DNA of 64,000 nt. Source: Pseudarthrobacter sp. BIM B-2242 (lineage in GTDB: Bacteria > Actinomycetota > Actinomycetes > Actinomycetales > Micrococcaceae). The notes under the pieces are model-generated. The model saw only the letters and a list, made by a program, of their open reading frames with translations, was not told the origin of the DNA and searched no databases. The translations under genes and the position numbers were made by a program. Shown here one piece after another: positions 37,401 to 45,228 of this stretch (within the stretch, counting starts at the first letter, position 1; each line of letters begins with the position of its first letter). Where the stretch lies: the NCBI RefSeq assembly GCF_014764445.1, contig NZ_CP061721.1, positions 1,178,001 through 1,242,000 on the forward strand, given 5' to 3'.

Positions 37401-37746
37401 GCTCGTGGCCTCCAAGTACGACGACGTCGACACCACCATTGCGGAAGGGCCGGAGGGCCGGCTTGTGGTGCTCGCGGAGCGGCCGGATCCGGGATGGAGC
37501 GCCTGGTATGACGGCCGGAAGCTCACCGCCACGACCTCGGGCTCGGCCCAGGCCTTTACGTTGCCCGCGTCGGCGGGCCAGTTGACCATCCGCTACGACG
37601 CCCCGTGGGCACTGTGGGCCGGCATCGCGCAGGCAACGGTGTTCGGACTCACGCTGATGCTCGCCATTCCCATCCCCGCGCGCCGGCCCAACACGGGACT
37701 GTCCCGGGACGAGGGATCATTGCGTAAGGAACACCAGAATGCATAA
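34417..37746 (+). CDS. Membrane-bound GT2 glycosyltransferase, very large
   Basis: An 1109-residue protein. The N-terminal GT-A domain (about residues 1-270) has SHNGSDYLPRTLAAL, WIWLLHDDAAPAP (DXD-like), and GTGDDVDFCWRNRLAGHRV. From about residue 365 there are a dozen or more transmembrane helices, then an extracytoplasmic domain and a last helix near 1075. It probably adds sugar to a lipid-linked or wall glycan. No ATG/GTG/TTG stands before the first beta strand VTAVVVSHNG: GTG 34417 truncates it, while ATT 34387 overlaps the whiB stop as TAATT and would restore it. Its end overlaps the DUF5719 gene by 8 bases. Confidence 0.88.
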   Translation: MVSHNGSDYLPRTLAALADQTRPVDSVIGVDTGSRDDSLALLERALGAGNVLSFPHGRSGMGGAVRAGLSARSPWEGQSSRAAEWIWLLHDDAAPAPEALAELLGAVERAPSVTVAGCKQLDWHSGRRLIDVGLSTSRWAERLTMIDADELDQGQYNGRTDTFAVNSAGMLVRRDIWEHLQGFDPALPGTGDDVDFCWRNRLAGHRVVVVPTARMFHVAHRPHAQGNPSAARKAQVHLRLKHAPLWKVPIHAVGALLGSIFKLVLSIAVKDPGHGFSQLVATIAALGRPAAVAKSRRTAASTRRIRRSVIKKLQTPRRDVWNHRRSLMEALGADRSTADGLLHDPLADQPTGDSTDDFAALTTTERGWVGAGALAAIFIAAAASVTALSGLFRAEAVSGGGLIPVSATLGEIWHHASSWWISLGAGLPGKGDPFGYVLWILGVSGGGDANAAMSWLLLLAAPLSGLTAWFAAGGVTTRRRFRFAAALFWAAAPALQVALNQGRAGALVAHIMIPLLVLALLRAAGSAVGHGRFILPAPGERRFTEKPPTHPGVNGTPSWTAAAAAGLALAVVAAAAPSLLIPAVVLIVLCGLMLGRRGRTVWWALLPSVALFLPFGLSVIDRPRALLADPGVPLAFEAAPLWQQILGQPLLFAPGGGLSGLPFFSGGVIPWALVLALLVAVPVLALAVAALFLPGKRSRTARALWVAALVVLVGGWLAGHVATGVLGDALVTPFTGPAVSAAGFALLAAALIGAERLLDAADRSMSSRVRQNVMLRSAVALGMVLLLAGPLAGMAAWSAQNVLRPAAAAQPADGSAGPPLGTPRLVEAGNARTLPATAIDRGTGPEQSRTLLISTKENGTFDAALMRGAGTTLDSLSTIAAARNIMGAPGQETVRDDDDVTASIRSVVATLVAGQGVDPRPLLERLGAGFVVLRSADTAAQITASRMDAVPGLVAVGQTDVGWLWRITPLNQPALQPADVAHRVRIVDPAGATVALVASKYDDVDTTIAEGPEGRLVVLAERPDPGWSAWYDGRKLTATTSGSAQAFTLPASAGQLTIRYDAPWALWAGIAQATVFGLTLMLAIPIPARRPNTGLSRDEGSLRKEHQNA

Positions 37747-39526
37747 GGACGCTGCCCAGCCCGGACCGGCCGGGTCAGAAACGCCTGCCGCCGGCCCGGA
37801 AATGCCTTTGGCACGCACGGGCGCTCCGGCAGCCACAAAACCCGCCGCGGATACGCGTCCTGGGGCGGATCCGCGCACTGCACCCGGCTCCGGTGCGGAA
37901 GCGGACACGCCAGCCAAGACGACAGCTGCGATAGCCGCGCCGCCTGCCGGCCGCAAGACCCCTGCCAGGGAACTGCTGGCCGGCCTGGTTTCTGCGGTGG
38001 CCATTGTTGCGGCGGCAGGAGGCATCGTCGCGGCTGCGTCCTTTGCCCCCCAACCGGCCGGCAGCCGCAGCATTCCTGCTGTCCTGGCCTCCGTTCCGGC
38101 GGGCGCCAGCGTGGGGGTATGTCCGGGACCGGCCCGCCTGCTCGAAGGGACGGAAGCGGGTACGGACCCGCAGTTCAGTCCGGAATCAGCGACGGCCAGG
38201 AGCGTCGTCACCGGCGCCGTCCTCAGCGCCCCCGGCGGTGTCCTTCCGGGAAGCGCGCTGTCCGCGCTCAACGGTACGCCCGCCGTCGAAATCGCCAAGG
38301 GTGGCGGCCAACCCGGCCAGGAATCCGGCCCCCAGGATGTAAAGGCCGGTGTGCTCAACGGGCACAATGTGGACGGCGCCACCGTCCTGGGCGCCGAGGC
38401 CCTGGAAGGCCAGCAGCCCTCCGCGGCCGGTGTTGTGAAATACACGGCCACCGACGGTGACCTCCAGGGTTCCGCGGCAGCCAACTGCCAGCCGCCTGCC
38501 AACGACCTGTGGCTCAGCGGTGCCAGCACCACGGTGGGCCGCAGCTCCGTCCTGGTCCTGAGCAATGCCTCCAGTACGCCGGCCACGGTCAGCCTGGAGC
38601 TCTTTGGGAATAAGGGGCAGATCCAGGCTCCCGGCAGCCGGGGCCTCCTCGTCGCGCCGGGGACGACCCGCTCCGTTGTCCTTGCCGGCCTGGCGCCGGG
38701 GGAGGCGCAGCTGAGCGTGCACGTCCGCAGCGCCGGCGGTCCCGTGGCCGCCGCCATTCAGCAAAGTGTGCTCCGTGGGCTGACGCCCGGCGGTGTGGAC
38801 TTCATTGGGCCTGGAGCTGCTCCTGCCGCGAGGCAGGTCCTGACCGGAATCGACATCCAGGACGCCGGCGGAATCGCTGCCGTGACCGGCACCGGCGGCT
38901 TCGACGACGCCGGACCGGCATTGGCCATCACCGTCCCCGGTCCGTCGGACGCAGTAGTGGAAGTCAAGCTCTTCGGCCGGGATGGGCAAAAGGCCCTGCC
39001 CGGCGGCGGTGTTGTGACTGCCAAGGCCGCCGCGGTCACAGAGATTTCGCTGGCCGGTGTCCCGGCCGGCCACTACACCGTGTCCACCAGTTCGGACGTG
39101 TCATTTGTGGCCTCGGCACGGGTCACCCGCGGGGTCAGCAGCGACAAGGCCTCCGATGTTGCGTGGGCGGCTTCCGGTACCAGGCTGGGGAGCCAGCACG
39201 TCGTCCCGGTGCCGAAGGGGGGAGACAGGACCCTGGTCTTCGGCGTATTGGAGAACCGGGCAACGATCTCCTACAGCCCCGTCACAGCGGACGGCAGGAT
39301 CCGGCCGGCGGCAACGGCCGATGTCGCGGGCGGCACCACCACGTCGATCAAACTTCCCGAACAGGTGGATGGTTCAGAAGTCGTGGCGTACGTCGTCGCA
39401 GCATCAGGGGACGCTGCCTACGGCGCGTTGCTCCTGCAGCAGGAAGGCCGCGAGGATATTTCAACGTTGGCCTTTATGCCGGCAGCGTCAGGACAGGAAA
39501 AGGTAGCCGTCACCCTGCGCTACTGA
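37739..39526 (+). CDS. DUF5719 family membrane-anchored extracytoplasmic protein
   Basis: A 595-residue protein with a Pro/Ala-rich cytoplasmic N-terminus (about 75 residues), one transmembrane helix (LLAGLVSAVAIVAAAGGIVAAASF), and a large exported region with repeated beta segments such as TTVGRSSVLVLSNASSTPATVSLELF and GPSDAVVEVKLFGRDG. Such segments match DUF5719, an actinobacterial family of unknown role. It starts inside the GT2 gene (8-base overlap), so the two are translationally coupled and probably work together at the cell surface. Confidence 0.85.
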   Translation: MHKDAAQPGPAGSETPAAGPEMPLARTGAPAATKPAADTRPGADPRTAPGSGAEADTPAKTTAAIAAPPAGRKTPARELLAGLVSAVAIVAAAGGIVAAASFAPQPAGSRSIPAVLASVPAGASVGVCPGPARLLEGTEAGTDPQFSPESATARSVVTGAVLSAPGGVLPGSALSALNGTPAVEIAKGGGQPGQESGPQDVKAGVLNGHNVDGATVLGAEALEGQQPSAAGVVKYTATDGDLQGSAAANCQPPANDLWLSGASTTVGRSSVLVLSNASSTPATVSLELFGNKGQIQAPGSRGLLVAPGTTRSVVLAGLAPGEAQLSVHVRSAGGPVAAAIQQSVLRGLTPGGVDFIGPGAAPAARQVLTGIDIQDAGGIAAVTGTGGFDDAGPALAITVPGPSDAVVEVKLFGRDGQKALPGGGVVTAKAAAVTEISLAGVPAGHYTVSTSSDVSFVASARVTRGVSSDKASDVAWAASGTRLGSQHVVPVPKGGDRTLVFGVLENRATISYSPVTADGRIRPAATADVAGGTTTSIKLPEQVDGSEVVAYVVAASGDAAYGALLLQQEGREDISTLAFMPAASGQEKVAVTLRY

Positions 39527-39579
39527 GAGTGCGCGGCGGGTCCGGCCAGGTGCAAATAGCCGGGCCTCAGTTGCCGGGT

Positions 39580-40095
39580 TCAGTACCTGCGGCGGTAGAC
39601 CGGATCGAGCGTTTCCGGTGCCACACCGAGCATTTCGGCGGTGTGTTCCACAACAACATCGTGAACGAGGTCCTGCAGCTCCTCCCGGCTACCGCAGCCC
39701 TGCTCCACCACCCGGCGGTACAGCGTGATGACCGGGCCTTCCTCCTCCGTGGCGGGAGTGTAGGAGCCCATGGGAGGTGGTGCGGAATTGGCCACCAACT
39801 GCTCGAGCTCCGGCGGTATCTCGTCGACGGCGAAGCGTACGCCGTCCAGCGTCTTGCCCCAGATGTCGTGCAGCCGCTGCGCCGAGTCAAGCACCATGTC
39901 ATCAAAGCGGTCGGATCGTGTCCGGTACCCGGGGTGTGTGGGCAGCACCAGCTCACCCCGGAGGCCGCGGCCGTGGCGGTTCCTGCGGCGCGTCGCGAAG
40001 CTTCGGCCCGGTGAAGCCGGTCCCGTTTCGCCGATGCGGGCGTCCGGGTCAGCCAAACGGACCGTAAAAGCGGAATCATGGTTCGATGACTGCAT
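39580..40095 (-). CDS. Zincin-fold (PF06262-like) metallopeptidase family protein, catalytic motif altered
   Basis: A 171-residue protein with an Arg-rich N-terminus (RSFATRRRNRHGRG, residues 31-44) and the family core FDDMVLDSAQRLHDIWGKTLDGVRFAVDEIP and ITLYRRVVE. Zincin-1 enzymes have HExxH near the C-terminus; here the matching segment reads VVVEHTAEMLGV (EHTAE at 150-154), so zinc ligands are not conserved and activity is doubtful. ATG 40095 is preceded by TACAGT exactly 6 bases upstream (leaderless). It is divergent from DUF3499 and convergent with DUF5719. Confidence 0.82.
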   Translation of the reverse strand: MQSSNHDSAFTVRLADPDARIGETGPASPGRSFATRRRNRHGRGLRGELVLPTHPGYRTRSDRFDDMVLDSAQRLHDIWGKTLDGVRFAVDEIPPELEQLVANSAPPPMGSYTPATEEEGPVITLYRRVVEQGCGSREELQDLVHDVVVEHTAEMLGVAPETLDPVYRRRY

Positions 40096-40216
40096 ACATT
40101 GACTGTAAACCCGGCCGCAGATTTACGCGACACCACCCGGTGAAACGCATCAGGACGCGGCGGCAGCGGCCGCAAATACCCGGAAAAGTCCGTGCGACGG
40201 AGTAGTCTGTGATGTC

Positions 40217-40606
40217 GTGGGAGCTATCCGTGAGTGTTCAAGATCAGCCTGCCGTCAGTCAGCGGTAGCTACTTTGACGTACGTCTATGCCGACTCCACC
40301 GCAGTCCTGGGTCCGCTTGCCACCTACGCTGAGCCGCATTGTTACGATTTGTGCGAGCAGCATGCCGGCTCGCTGACGGTTCCACGTGGCTGGGAAGTAC
40401 TTCGCCTGGCCATGCCCGCCAACCCGCAACAGCCTGGCCCCGACGACCTCCTGGCACTTGCCAACGCGGTCCGGGAAGCGGCGGCGTTGCCCCCTAAGCT
40501 GCAGACAACGCAGGCCCAGCGGGCTTCCCATTCGGCGCTGGAGGCGCCTGCCCCGGCGGAAGGCACCCGCCGCGGTCACCTCCGTGTCCTGCGCGAACCT
40601 TCCTGA
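40217..40606 (+). CDS. DUF3499 domain-containing protein
   Basis: A 129-residue small cytosolic protein with a zinc-ribbon-like N-terminal half: RECSRSACRQSAVATLTYVYAD and EPHCYDLCEQHAGSLTVPRGWEV, with Cys pairs and a His as candidate metal ligands. This is DUF3499, found beside whiB2 and manB in actinobacteria, function unknown. The C-terminal 60 residues are Ala/Pro/Arg-rich and probably disordered. Start GTG 40217 has TAGTCT 8 bases upstream. Confidence 0.88.
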   Translation: MGAIRECSRSACRQSAVATLTYVYADSTAVLGPLATYAEPHCYDLCEQHAGSLTVPRGWEVLRLAMPANPQQPGPDDLLALANAVREAAALPPKLQTTQAQRASHSALEAPAPAEGTRRGHLRVLREPS

Positions 40607-40742
40607 CCGGGGCCGTTGCTGACTGCCGTACGCCCGGCCGCCTGCGTCCCCGAACCGTCGGGATACTCATCTGGCGGTAGGCTGGAACCTGCTAATCAGT
40701 CAGCCACCGGCGCGAATACGCGCCCTTCCGGGAGCATCAACC

Positions 40743-40997
40743 ATGGCAAAGCTCGACCCTGACCTGTTGTCCGTCCTGCGCTGTCCCGTGACCGGCTCGC
40801 CGCTGGTCCAGGAAGGCGACGAGCTTGTATCGACGGCGGCAGGAGATTCCGGCGTGAAGCTCCGCTACCCGATCCAGGACGGGATCCCGCTGCTGCTGCC
40901 CCCGGAACTTCTGCAGGCCGCCAACGCAGCCGGCTCCGACCAGCACGATTCGGTGGCTCCGCCTGCCGACGGCACGCGCCCGGCCGGTGCAGCCTAG
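40743..40997 (+). CDS. Trm112 family protein
   Basis: An 84-residue zinc-ribbon-type protein: LDPDLLSVLRCPVTGSPLV and YPIQDGIPLLLPPE match the bacterial Trm112/YcaR family, proposed to stabilise methyltransferases. Only one Cys remains of the usual metal set. GGAG lies 8 bases before the ATG. In related actinobacteria phosphomannomutase (manB) and a sugar-isomerase-like gene stand around here; only 136 bp separate DUF3499 and Trm112 in this genome, so those genes are absent from this locus. TAGGCT at about 40676 may be the promoter. Confidence 0.88.
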   Translation: MAKLDPDLLSVLRCPVTGSPLVQEGDELVSTAAGDSGVKLRYPIQDGIPLLLPPELLQAANAAGSDQHDSVAPPADGTRPAGAA

Positions 40998-41131
40998 GCA
41001 ATTCCGCCAGGCCCCTGCCGTTAGCGGCCGGACCTCACCGGGAGCTTGCCAGCGCAGTTGCCATTCACCACATAACTTCTACGCAGACGCTTTAGCGTCG
41101 TTGCCGACATCGGACAGAGCAAAGGAATCCC

Positions 41132-42610
41132 ATGACATTTGACTACAAGGTTGCCGACATTTCGCTGGCCGAAGCCGGCCGCCACCAGATCCGCCTTGCC
41201 GAACACGAGATGCCCGGGTTGATGTCCCTCCGCAAGGAGTTTGGCGCCAGCCAGCCGCTGAAGGGTGCGCGGATCGCCGGTTCCCTCCACATGACGGTGC
41301 AGACCGCCGTCCTGATCGAGACCCTCACCGCGCTCGGCGCCGAGGTCCGCTGGGCCTCCTGCAACATCTTCTCCACCCAGGACGAAGCCGCCGCCGCCGT
41401 GGTGGTGGGCAACGGTACAGTTGAGGACCCGCAGGGCGTGCCGGTGTTTGCCTGGAAGGGCGAAACCCTCGAAGAGTACTGGTGGACGGCCCAGCAGATC
41501 CTCACCTGGCCCGGCGCGGATGCTGCTCCGGAGCTGGGCCCGAACCTGATCCTGGATGACGGCGGCGACGCCACCATGCTGGTTCACAAGGGTGTTGACT
41601 TCGAGGCAGCCGGTTCTGTGCCGGCAGCAGCCGAGGACGAATCCGAAGAAGGCAGGATCTTCCTGGACGTTCTTCGTGCGTCCCTGCAGGAGGACCCGCA
41701 GCGGTGGACCCGCATCGGTTCCCACCTGCGCGGCGTCACCGAGGAAACCACCACCGGTGTGCACCGCCTCTACCAGCTGGCTGAGCAGGGCAAACTGCTG
41801 TTCCCGGCCATCAACGTCAACGACTCGGTCACCAAGAGCAAATTCGACAATAAGTACGGTATCCGCCATTCCCTGCCGGACGGCATAAACCGGGCCACAG
41901 ACGTCCTGATGGGCGGCAAGGTGGCGGTTGTCTGCGGTTACGGCGACGTCGGGAAGGGTGCTGCAGAAGCCTTCCGCGGCCAGGGCTCCCGTGTGATTGT
42001 CACCGAAATCGACCCCATTTGCGCACTGCAGGCAGCGATGGACGGCTACCAGGTTGCCAGGCTGGAGTCCGTGCTGGGTGAAGGCCACATCTTCATCACC
42101 ACCACCGGGAACAAGGACGTCATCATGGCCGAGCACATGGCCGGCATGCGTGACAAGGCCATCGTGGGCAACATCGGCCACTTCGACAACGAAATCGACA
42201 TGGCCGGCCTGGCCCGCATCCCCGGAGTCAAGAAGGTGGAAATCAAACCCCAGGTGCACGAGTGGGTGTTTGACCAGGGCACGGACGCCGAGAAGTCCAT
42301 CATCGTCCTGTCCGAGGGGCGCCTGTTGAACCTGGGCAACGCCACCGGCCACCCTTCCTTCGTCATGAGCAACTCCTTCGCGAACCAGACCATCGCGCAG
42401 ATCGAACTGTGGACCAAGCGGGACCAGCCCGAAGGCGACCGCGAATACAACAACCAGGTCTATGTCCTGCCCAAGATCCTCGACGAAAAGGTGGCCAGGC
42501 TGCACCTGGGCGCACTGGATGTCGAGCTGACGGAATTGTCCAAGGAACAGGCCGAGTACCTGGACCTCGACGTCGCAGGCCCGTACAAGCCCGAGCATTA
42601 TCGTTACTGA
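41132..42610 (+). CDS. ahcY: Adenosylhomocysteinase
   Basis: NAD-dependent enzyme splitting S-adenosylhomocysteine to adenosine and homocysteine, sustaining methylation. The 492-residue protein has [15 protein letters not shown], the NAD-binding [18 protein letters not shown] near residue 270, and C-terminal KPEHYRY needed for cofactor binding; length matches the long bacterial form. AAAGGA is 5 bases before the ATG. The upstream region has a small GACGC-TTTA-GCGTC hairpin (41086-41099), not recognisable as a known riboswitch. A terminator follows at 42620. Confidence 0.97.
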   Translation: MTFDYKVADISLAEAGRHQIRLAEHEMPGLMSLRKEFGASQPLKGARIAGSLHMTVQTAVLIETLTALGAEVRWASCNIFSTQDEAAAAVVVGNGTVEDPQGVPVFAWKGETLEEYWWTAQQILTWPGADAAPELGPNLILDDGGDATMLVHKGVDFEAAGSVPAAAEDESEEGRIFLDVLRASLQEDPQRWTRIGSHLRGVTEETTTGVHRLYQLAEQGKLLFPAINVNDSVTKSKFDNKYGIRHSLPDGINRATDVLMGGKVAVVCGYGDVGKGAAEAFRGQGSRVIVTEIDPICALQAAMDGYQVARLESVLGEGHIFITTTGNKDVIMAEHMAGMRDKAIVGNIGHFDNEIDMAGLARIPGVKKVEIKPQVHEWVFDQGTDAEKSIIVLSEGRLLNLGNATGHPSFVMSNSFANQTIAQIELWTKRDQPEGDREYNNQVYVLPKILDEKVARLHLGALDVELTELSKEQAEYLDLDVAGPYKPEHYRY

Positions 42611-42619
42611 GGTGTGACT

Positions 42620-42650
42620 CCCCGGGCGCGGACCGCGCCCGGGGTTGTTA
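42620..42650 (+). terminator. Terminator of ahcY
   Basis: CCCCGGGCGCG (42620-42630) pairs perfectly with CGCGCCCGGGG (42634-42644) around a 3-base loop, followed by TTGTTA. It ends 12 bp before the -10 box of the next gene. Confidence 0.85.
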
Positions 42651-42673
42651 CCTTCAACCATTAAGATCGGACT

Positions 42674-43912
42674 ATGGAGCCTGAAGTAAAGCCACGCCGT
42701 ATGTCGACCGCCAAGAAGATTCTCGTTGTGGCAGCCGTCTGCGCCTTTGCTGCTGCAGGCGGTGTTTTTGCGGCGGTTGCGCCCGGCTTCGCGCGCGGGG
42801 CGCTGGAGTCGGAAGCAGCATCCGCCGTCCGCTCGGCTCCGGGCCTGGCCTCGCCGGTGGTGGCTCCCGTGAAAGTGGACATCACCCCCGCGGACGCCGC
42901 CAAACAGGTGAACCCTGCAACCCCGGTTTCAGTCACAGTGGGTAATGGCAGGATTGAGAGCGTCACCCTCACCAGCACCTCCGGTGAGGCGGTCGAGGGC
43001 GCGTTCGCGGCTGATGGCAGCAGCTGGACTGCCACGGCCCCGCTGAAGTTCAACACAGAGTACAGCTACACCTATGTGGTCACGGACAGCGCGGGACGCG
43101 AAACAACGGCCACGCAGTCGTTCAATACCGTGTCCAGCACGCATGAAGCCGATGCCGCCATCTATCCTCTGGACGGTATGAAGGTAGGTGTGGGGCAGCC
43201 CCTGCAGGTTGTCTTCAGTGAGCCCGTGCTCAACCGGGAGGCGGTGGAGAAGGCCATCACCATTACCTCCAGTGCCGGCCAGGCGGGGGCCTTCCACTGG
43301 TTCAGCGACACCATGGTCCGCTACCGTCCCGAAGCCTTCTGGGCTGCCAACTCCACCGTCACCATGGACATGAAGCTCTTCGGCGTGGACCTCGGCAACG
43401 GCCAGATCGCCAACTTCAACAAGAAGGCGAACATCCGTTTCGGCGACAAGAAGGTGGCCATCGCCGATGCCGCCGCGCACACGTTTACCCTCAGCGTCAA
43501 TGACCAGGTAGTCAAAACCCTCCCGGTCAGCATGGGGGACAAACGCTTCCCGTCGGCCCGGGGCTACGCGGTGCTGATGGAAAAGAACCGCTACGACCAC
43601 TTCCGGGCCGCCAGCATCGGGCTCAAGCCCGGCGACCCCGCCTACTACGGCAACGTGGACGTGGAGTACGCCATCCGCCTGACACTCAGCGGCGCCTACA
43701 TCCACCAGGCACTCGAGTCCGCCTACCCGTTCATCGGAAACACGAACGTCTCCCACGGCTGTATTGGCTTCGCTCCCGACGGCGCCGCCTGGGTCTTTGA
43801 CAACATGACCACCGGCGACGTCGTTCAAATCATCAACACAGAGGGCGACTACGCGGCCGTCGACGACGGCTACGGGGACTGGAACATCCCTTGGGCCGAG
43901 TATGACAACTAG
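42674..43912 (+). CDS. L,D-transpeptidase with Ig-like domains
   Basis: Exported peptidoglycan cross-linking enzyme forming 3-3 links or anchoring. The 412-residue protein has a basic N-terminus and signal-anchor (about residues 14-36, KKILVVAAVCAFAAAGGVF), two Ig-like domains as in mycobacterial LdtMt2, then a YkuD domain with the catalytic SHGCIGF near residue 360 and upstream His in HQALESAYPF. No lipobox Cys is seen. TAAGAT stands exactly 6 bases before the ATG, so the mRNA is probably leaderless. Confidence 0.92.
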   Translation: MEPEVKPRRMSTAKKILVVAAVCAFAAAGGVFAAVAPGFARGALESEAASAVRSAPGLASPVVAPVKVDITPADAAKQVNPATPVSVTVGNGRIESVTLTSTSGEAVEGAFAADGSSWTATAPLKFNTEYSYTYVVTDSAGRETTATQSFNTVSSTHEADAAIYPLDGMKVGVGQPLQVVFSEPVLNREAVEKAITITSSAGQAGAFHWFSDTMVRYRPEAFWAANSTVTMDMKLFGVDLGNGQIANFNKKANIRFGDKKVAIADAAAHTFTLSVNDQVVKTLPVSMGDKRFPSARGYAVLMEKNRYDHFRAASIGLKPGDPAYYGNVDVEYAIRLTLSGAYIHQALESAYPFIGNTNVSHGCIGFAPDGAAWVFDNMTTGDVVQIINTEGDYAAVDDGYGDWNIPWAEYDN

Positions 43913-43992
43913 GCCGGTAGGCTCAAGACCAGACACATCGCGCTGCCCGGACCAGAGCCGGCAACGCGGACCTCAACGGAAGTGACGCTGCT

Positions 43993-45228
43993 GTGAACGA
44001 CAATTCGCCGACCCCTGCCAAACGCTCGGAGCCGCAGCCGGATCCGGTCCTCGACACCTCATCCGACTCGGACGAACCCGCTTTTTCCTGGATGACGGGT
44101 CAACCCGAAAGTCGCGCGGACCGGAAGGCCGCGGAGGCCGCCGCCGAACCTTCCGGGGCGGAGACTTCCGCTGCGGAGCCTGCCAACGCTGAGGCATCCA
44201 GCCCTGCATCTTCCAGCCCCGACAGCGCCAGCCACGAACGTTCCACCGCTCAACGTTCTACCGCCGAACCCACCGCCGTGGAACGCGCCGTTGCCGGGCG
44301 CCGCGGAGGAGCCGAACGGTCTGGATCCGATTCTGCTGAAACCCAGCGCGCCGCCGTCGGGTCTTCAGGGGCCAGGACCGGGAAGGAAGCTCCCCTCACC
44401 GGCGCAGCCCGGCACGAGGCAGCTCCCTTCCATGAACCGCTCCCGACGTCCGCGCTTCAGGTCCGCCCGCCGCAGGACGAAGTGGAGCGCCGCAATGCCG
44501 AGCGCGAGAGTGCCGCCAACGCCAAACCTGTTGCGCCGCGTATCTGGCAAGTCCTCCTGGCGCTTTTCTACCCCGTCATTCTCCTGGTGCTCGCCGTGCG
44601 CGCCGTGACTAGCCCGCTGTTCCTCTGGGTCGAATACAACAGGCCTGGTTTTCCCGGTGACGGGTACGGCTTCAGCACCGAGGACCGTATGACGTACGGC
44701 TCCTACACCGTGGACTACCTCAGCAACTGGGCGGGCCCGCGGTATCTCGGTGACCTCGTCAACCGAAGCGGTGACAGCCTGTTCAAGGACGGCGAAGTCA
44801 GCCACATGGCGGACGTGAAGCTCGTTATCCTTTCCGCCTTCGGGGCGGGGGCGCTCCTGATAGTGCTCAGTATCGTGGCCATCGCCTACCTGCGCCGCAA
44901 GAGCACGGGTGGCGTGCGCCGGGGCCTGTTCGCCGGATCCATCATTTCCCTGGCCATCATCCTGGCTCTCGCGGCTCTGGCTGTGCTGGGCTGGCAGCAG
45001 TTCTTCACCGAATTCCACCGCCTCTTCTTTGCAAGCGGTTCGTGGACCTTCGCCTTGGAAGACACCCTGATCCGGCTCTTCCCCGGTCAGTTCTGGATTG
45101 ATGCCGGGATCGTGATCGCCGGGCTGGTGCTTCTGGCCTCACTGGTGACCCTGATCCTCACCTGGCCCACACGCCGCCGCCGCGGGCTCGCCAAGGTTGA
45201 GAAGGATGCCCCCGGCGTTCCCGCCTAG
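43993..45228 (+). CDS. TIGR01906/Lit-like integral membrane protein with long disordered N-terminus
   Basis: A 411-residue protein. The first 165 residues are low-complexity, rich in Ala, Ser, Glu and Pro. The rest has about five transmembrane helices and the TIGR01906 (DUF1461) hallmark FFTEFHRLFFASGSWTF with conserved His, followed by LIRLFPGQFWID. This superfamily includes Lit, the lipoprotein intramolecular acyl transferase of Firmicutes; that function in actinobacteria is inference. Start GTG 43993 with GGAAG about 10 bases upstream. Its stop shares CTAG with the convergent acyl-CoA synthetase gene. Confidence 0.82.
   Translation: MNDNSPTPAKRSEPQPDPVLDTSSDSDEPAFSWMTGQPESRADRKAAEAAAEPSGAETSAAEPANAEASSPASSSPDSASHERSTAQRSTAEPTAVERAVAGRRGGAERSGSDSAETQRAAVGSSGARTGKEAPLTGAARHEAAPFHEPLPTSALQVRPPQDEVERRNAERESAANAKPVAPRIWQVLLALFYPVILLVLAVRAVTSPLFLWVEYNRPGFPGDGYGFSTEDRMTYGSYTVDYLSNWAGPRYLGDLVNRSGDSLFKDGEVSHMADVKLVILSAFGAGALLIVLSIVAIAYLRRKSTGGVRRGLFAGSIISLAIILALAALAVLGWQQFFTEFHRLFFASGSWTFALEDTLIRLFPGQFWIDAGIVIAGLVLLASLVTLILTWPTRRRRGLAKVEKDAPGVPA

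Noticed and set aside
40998..41131. SAH riboswitch before ahcY
   Set aside because: Only a small GACGC/GCGTC hairpin is present; the conserved SAH-riboswitch core was not recognised.
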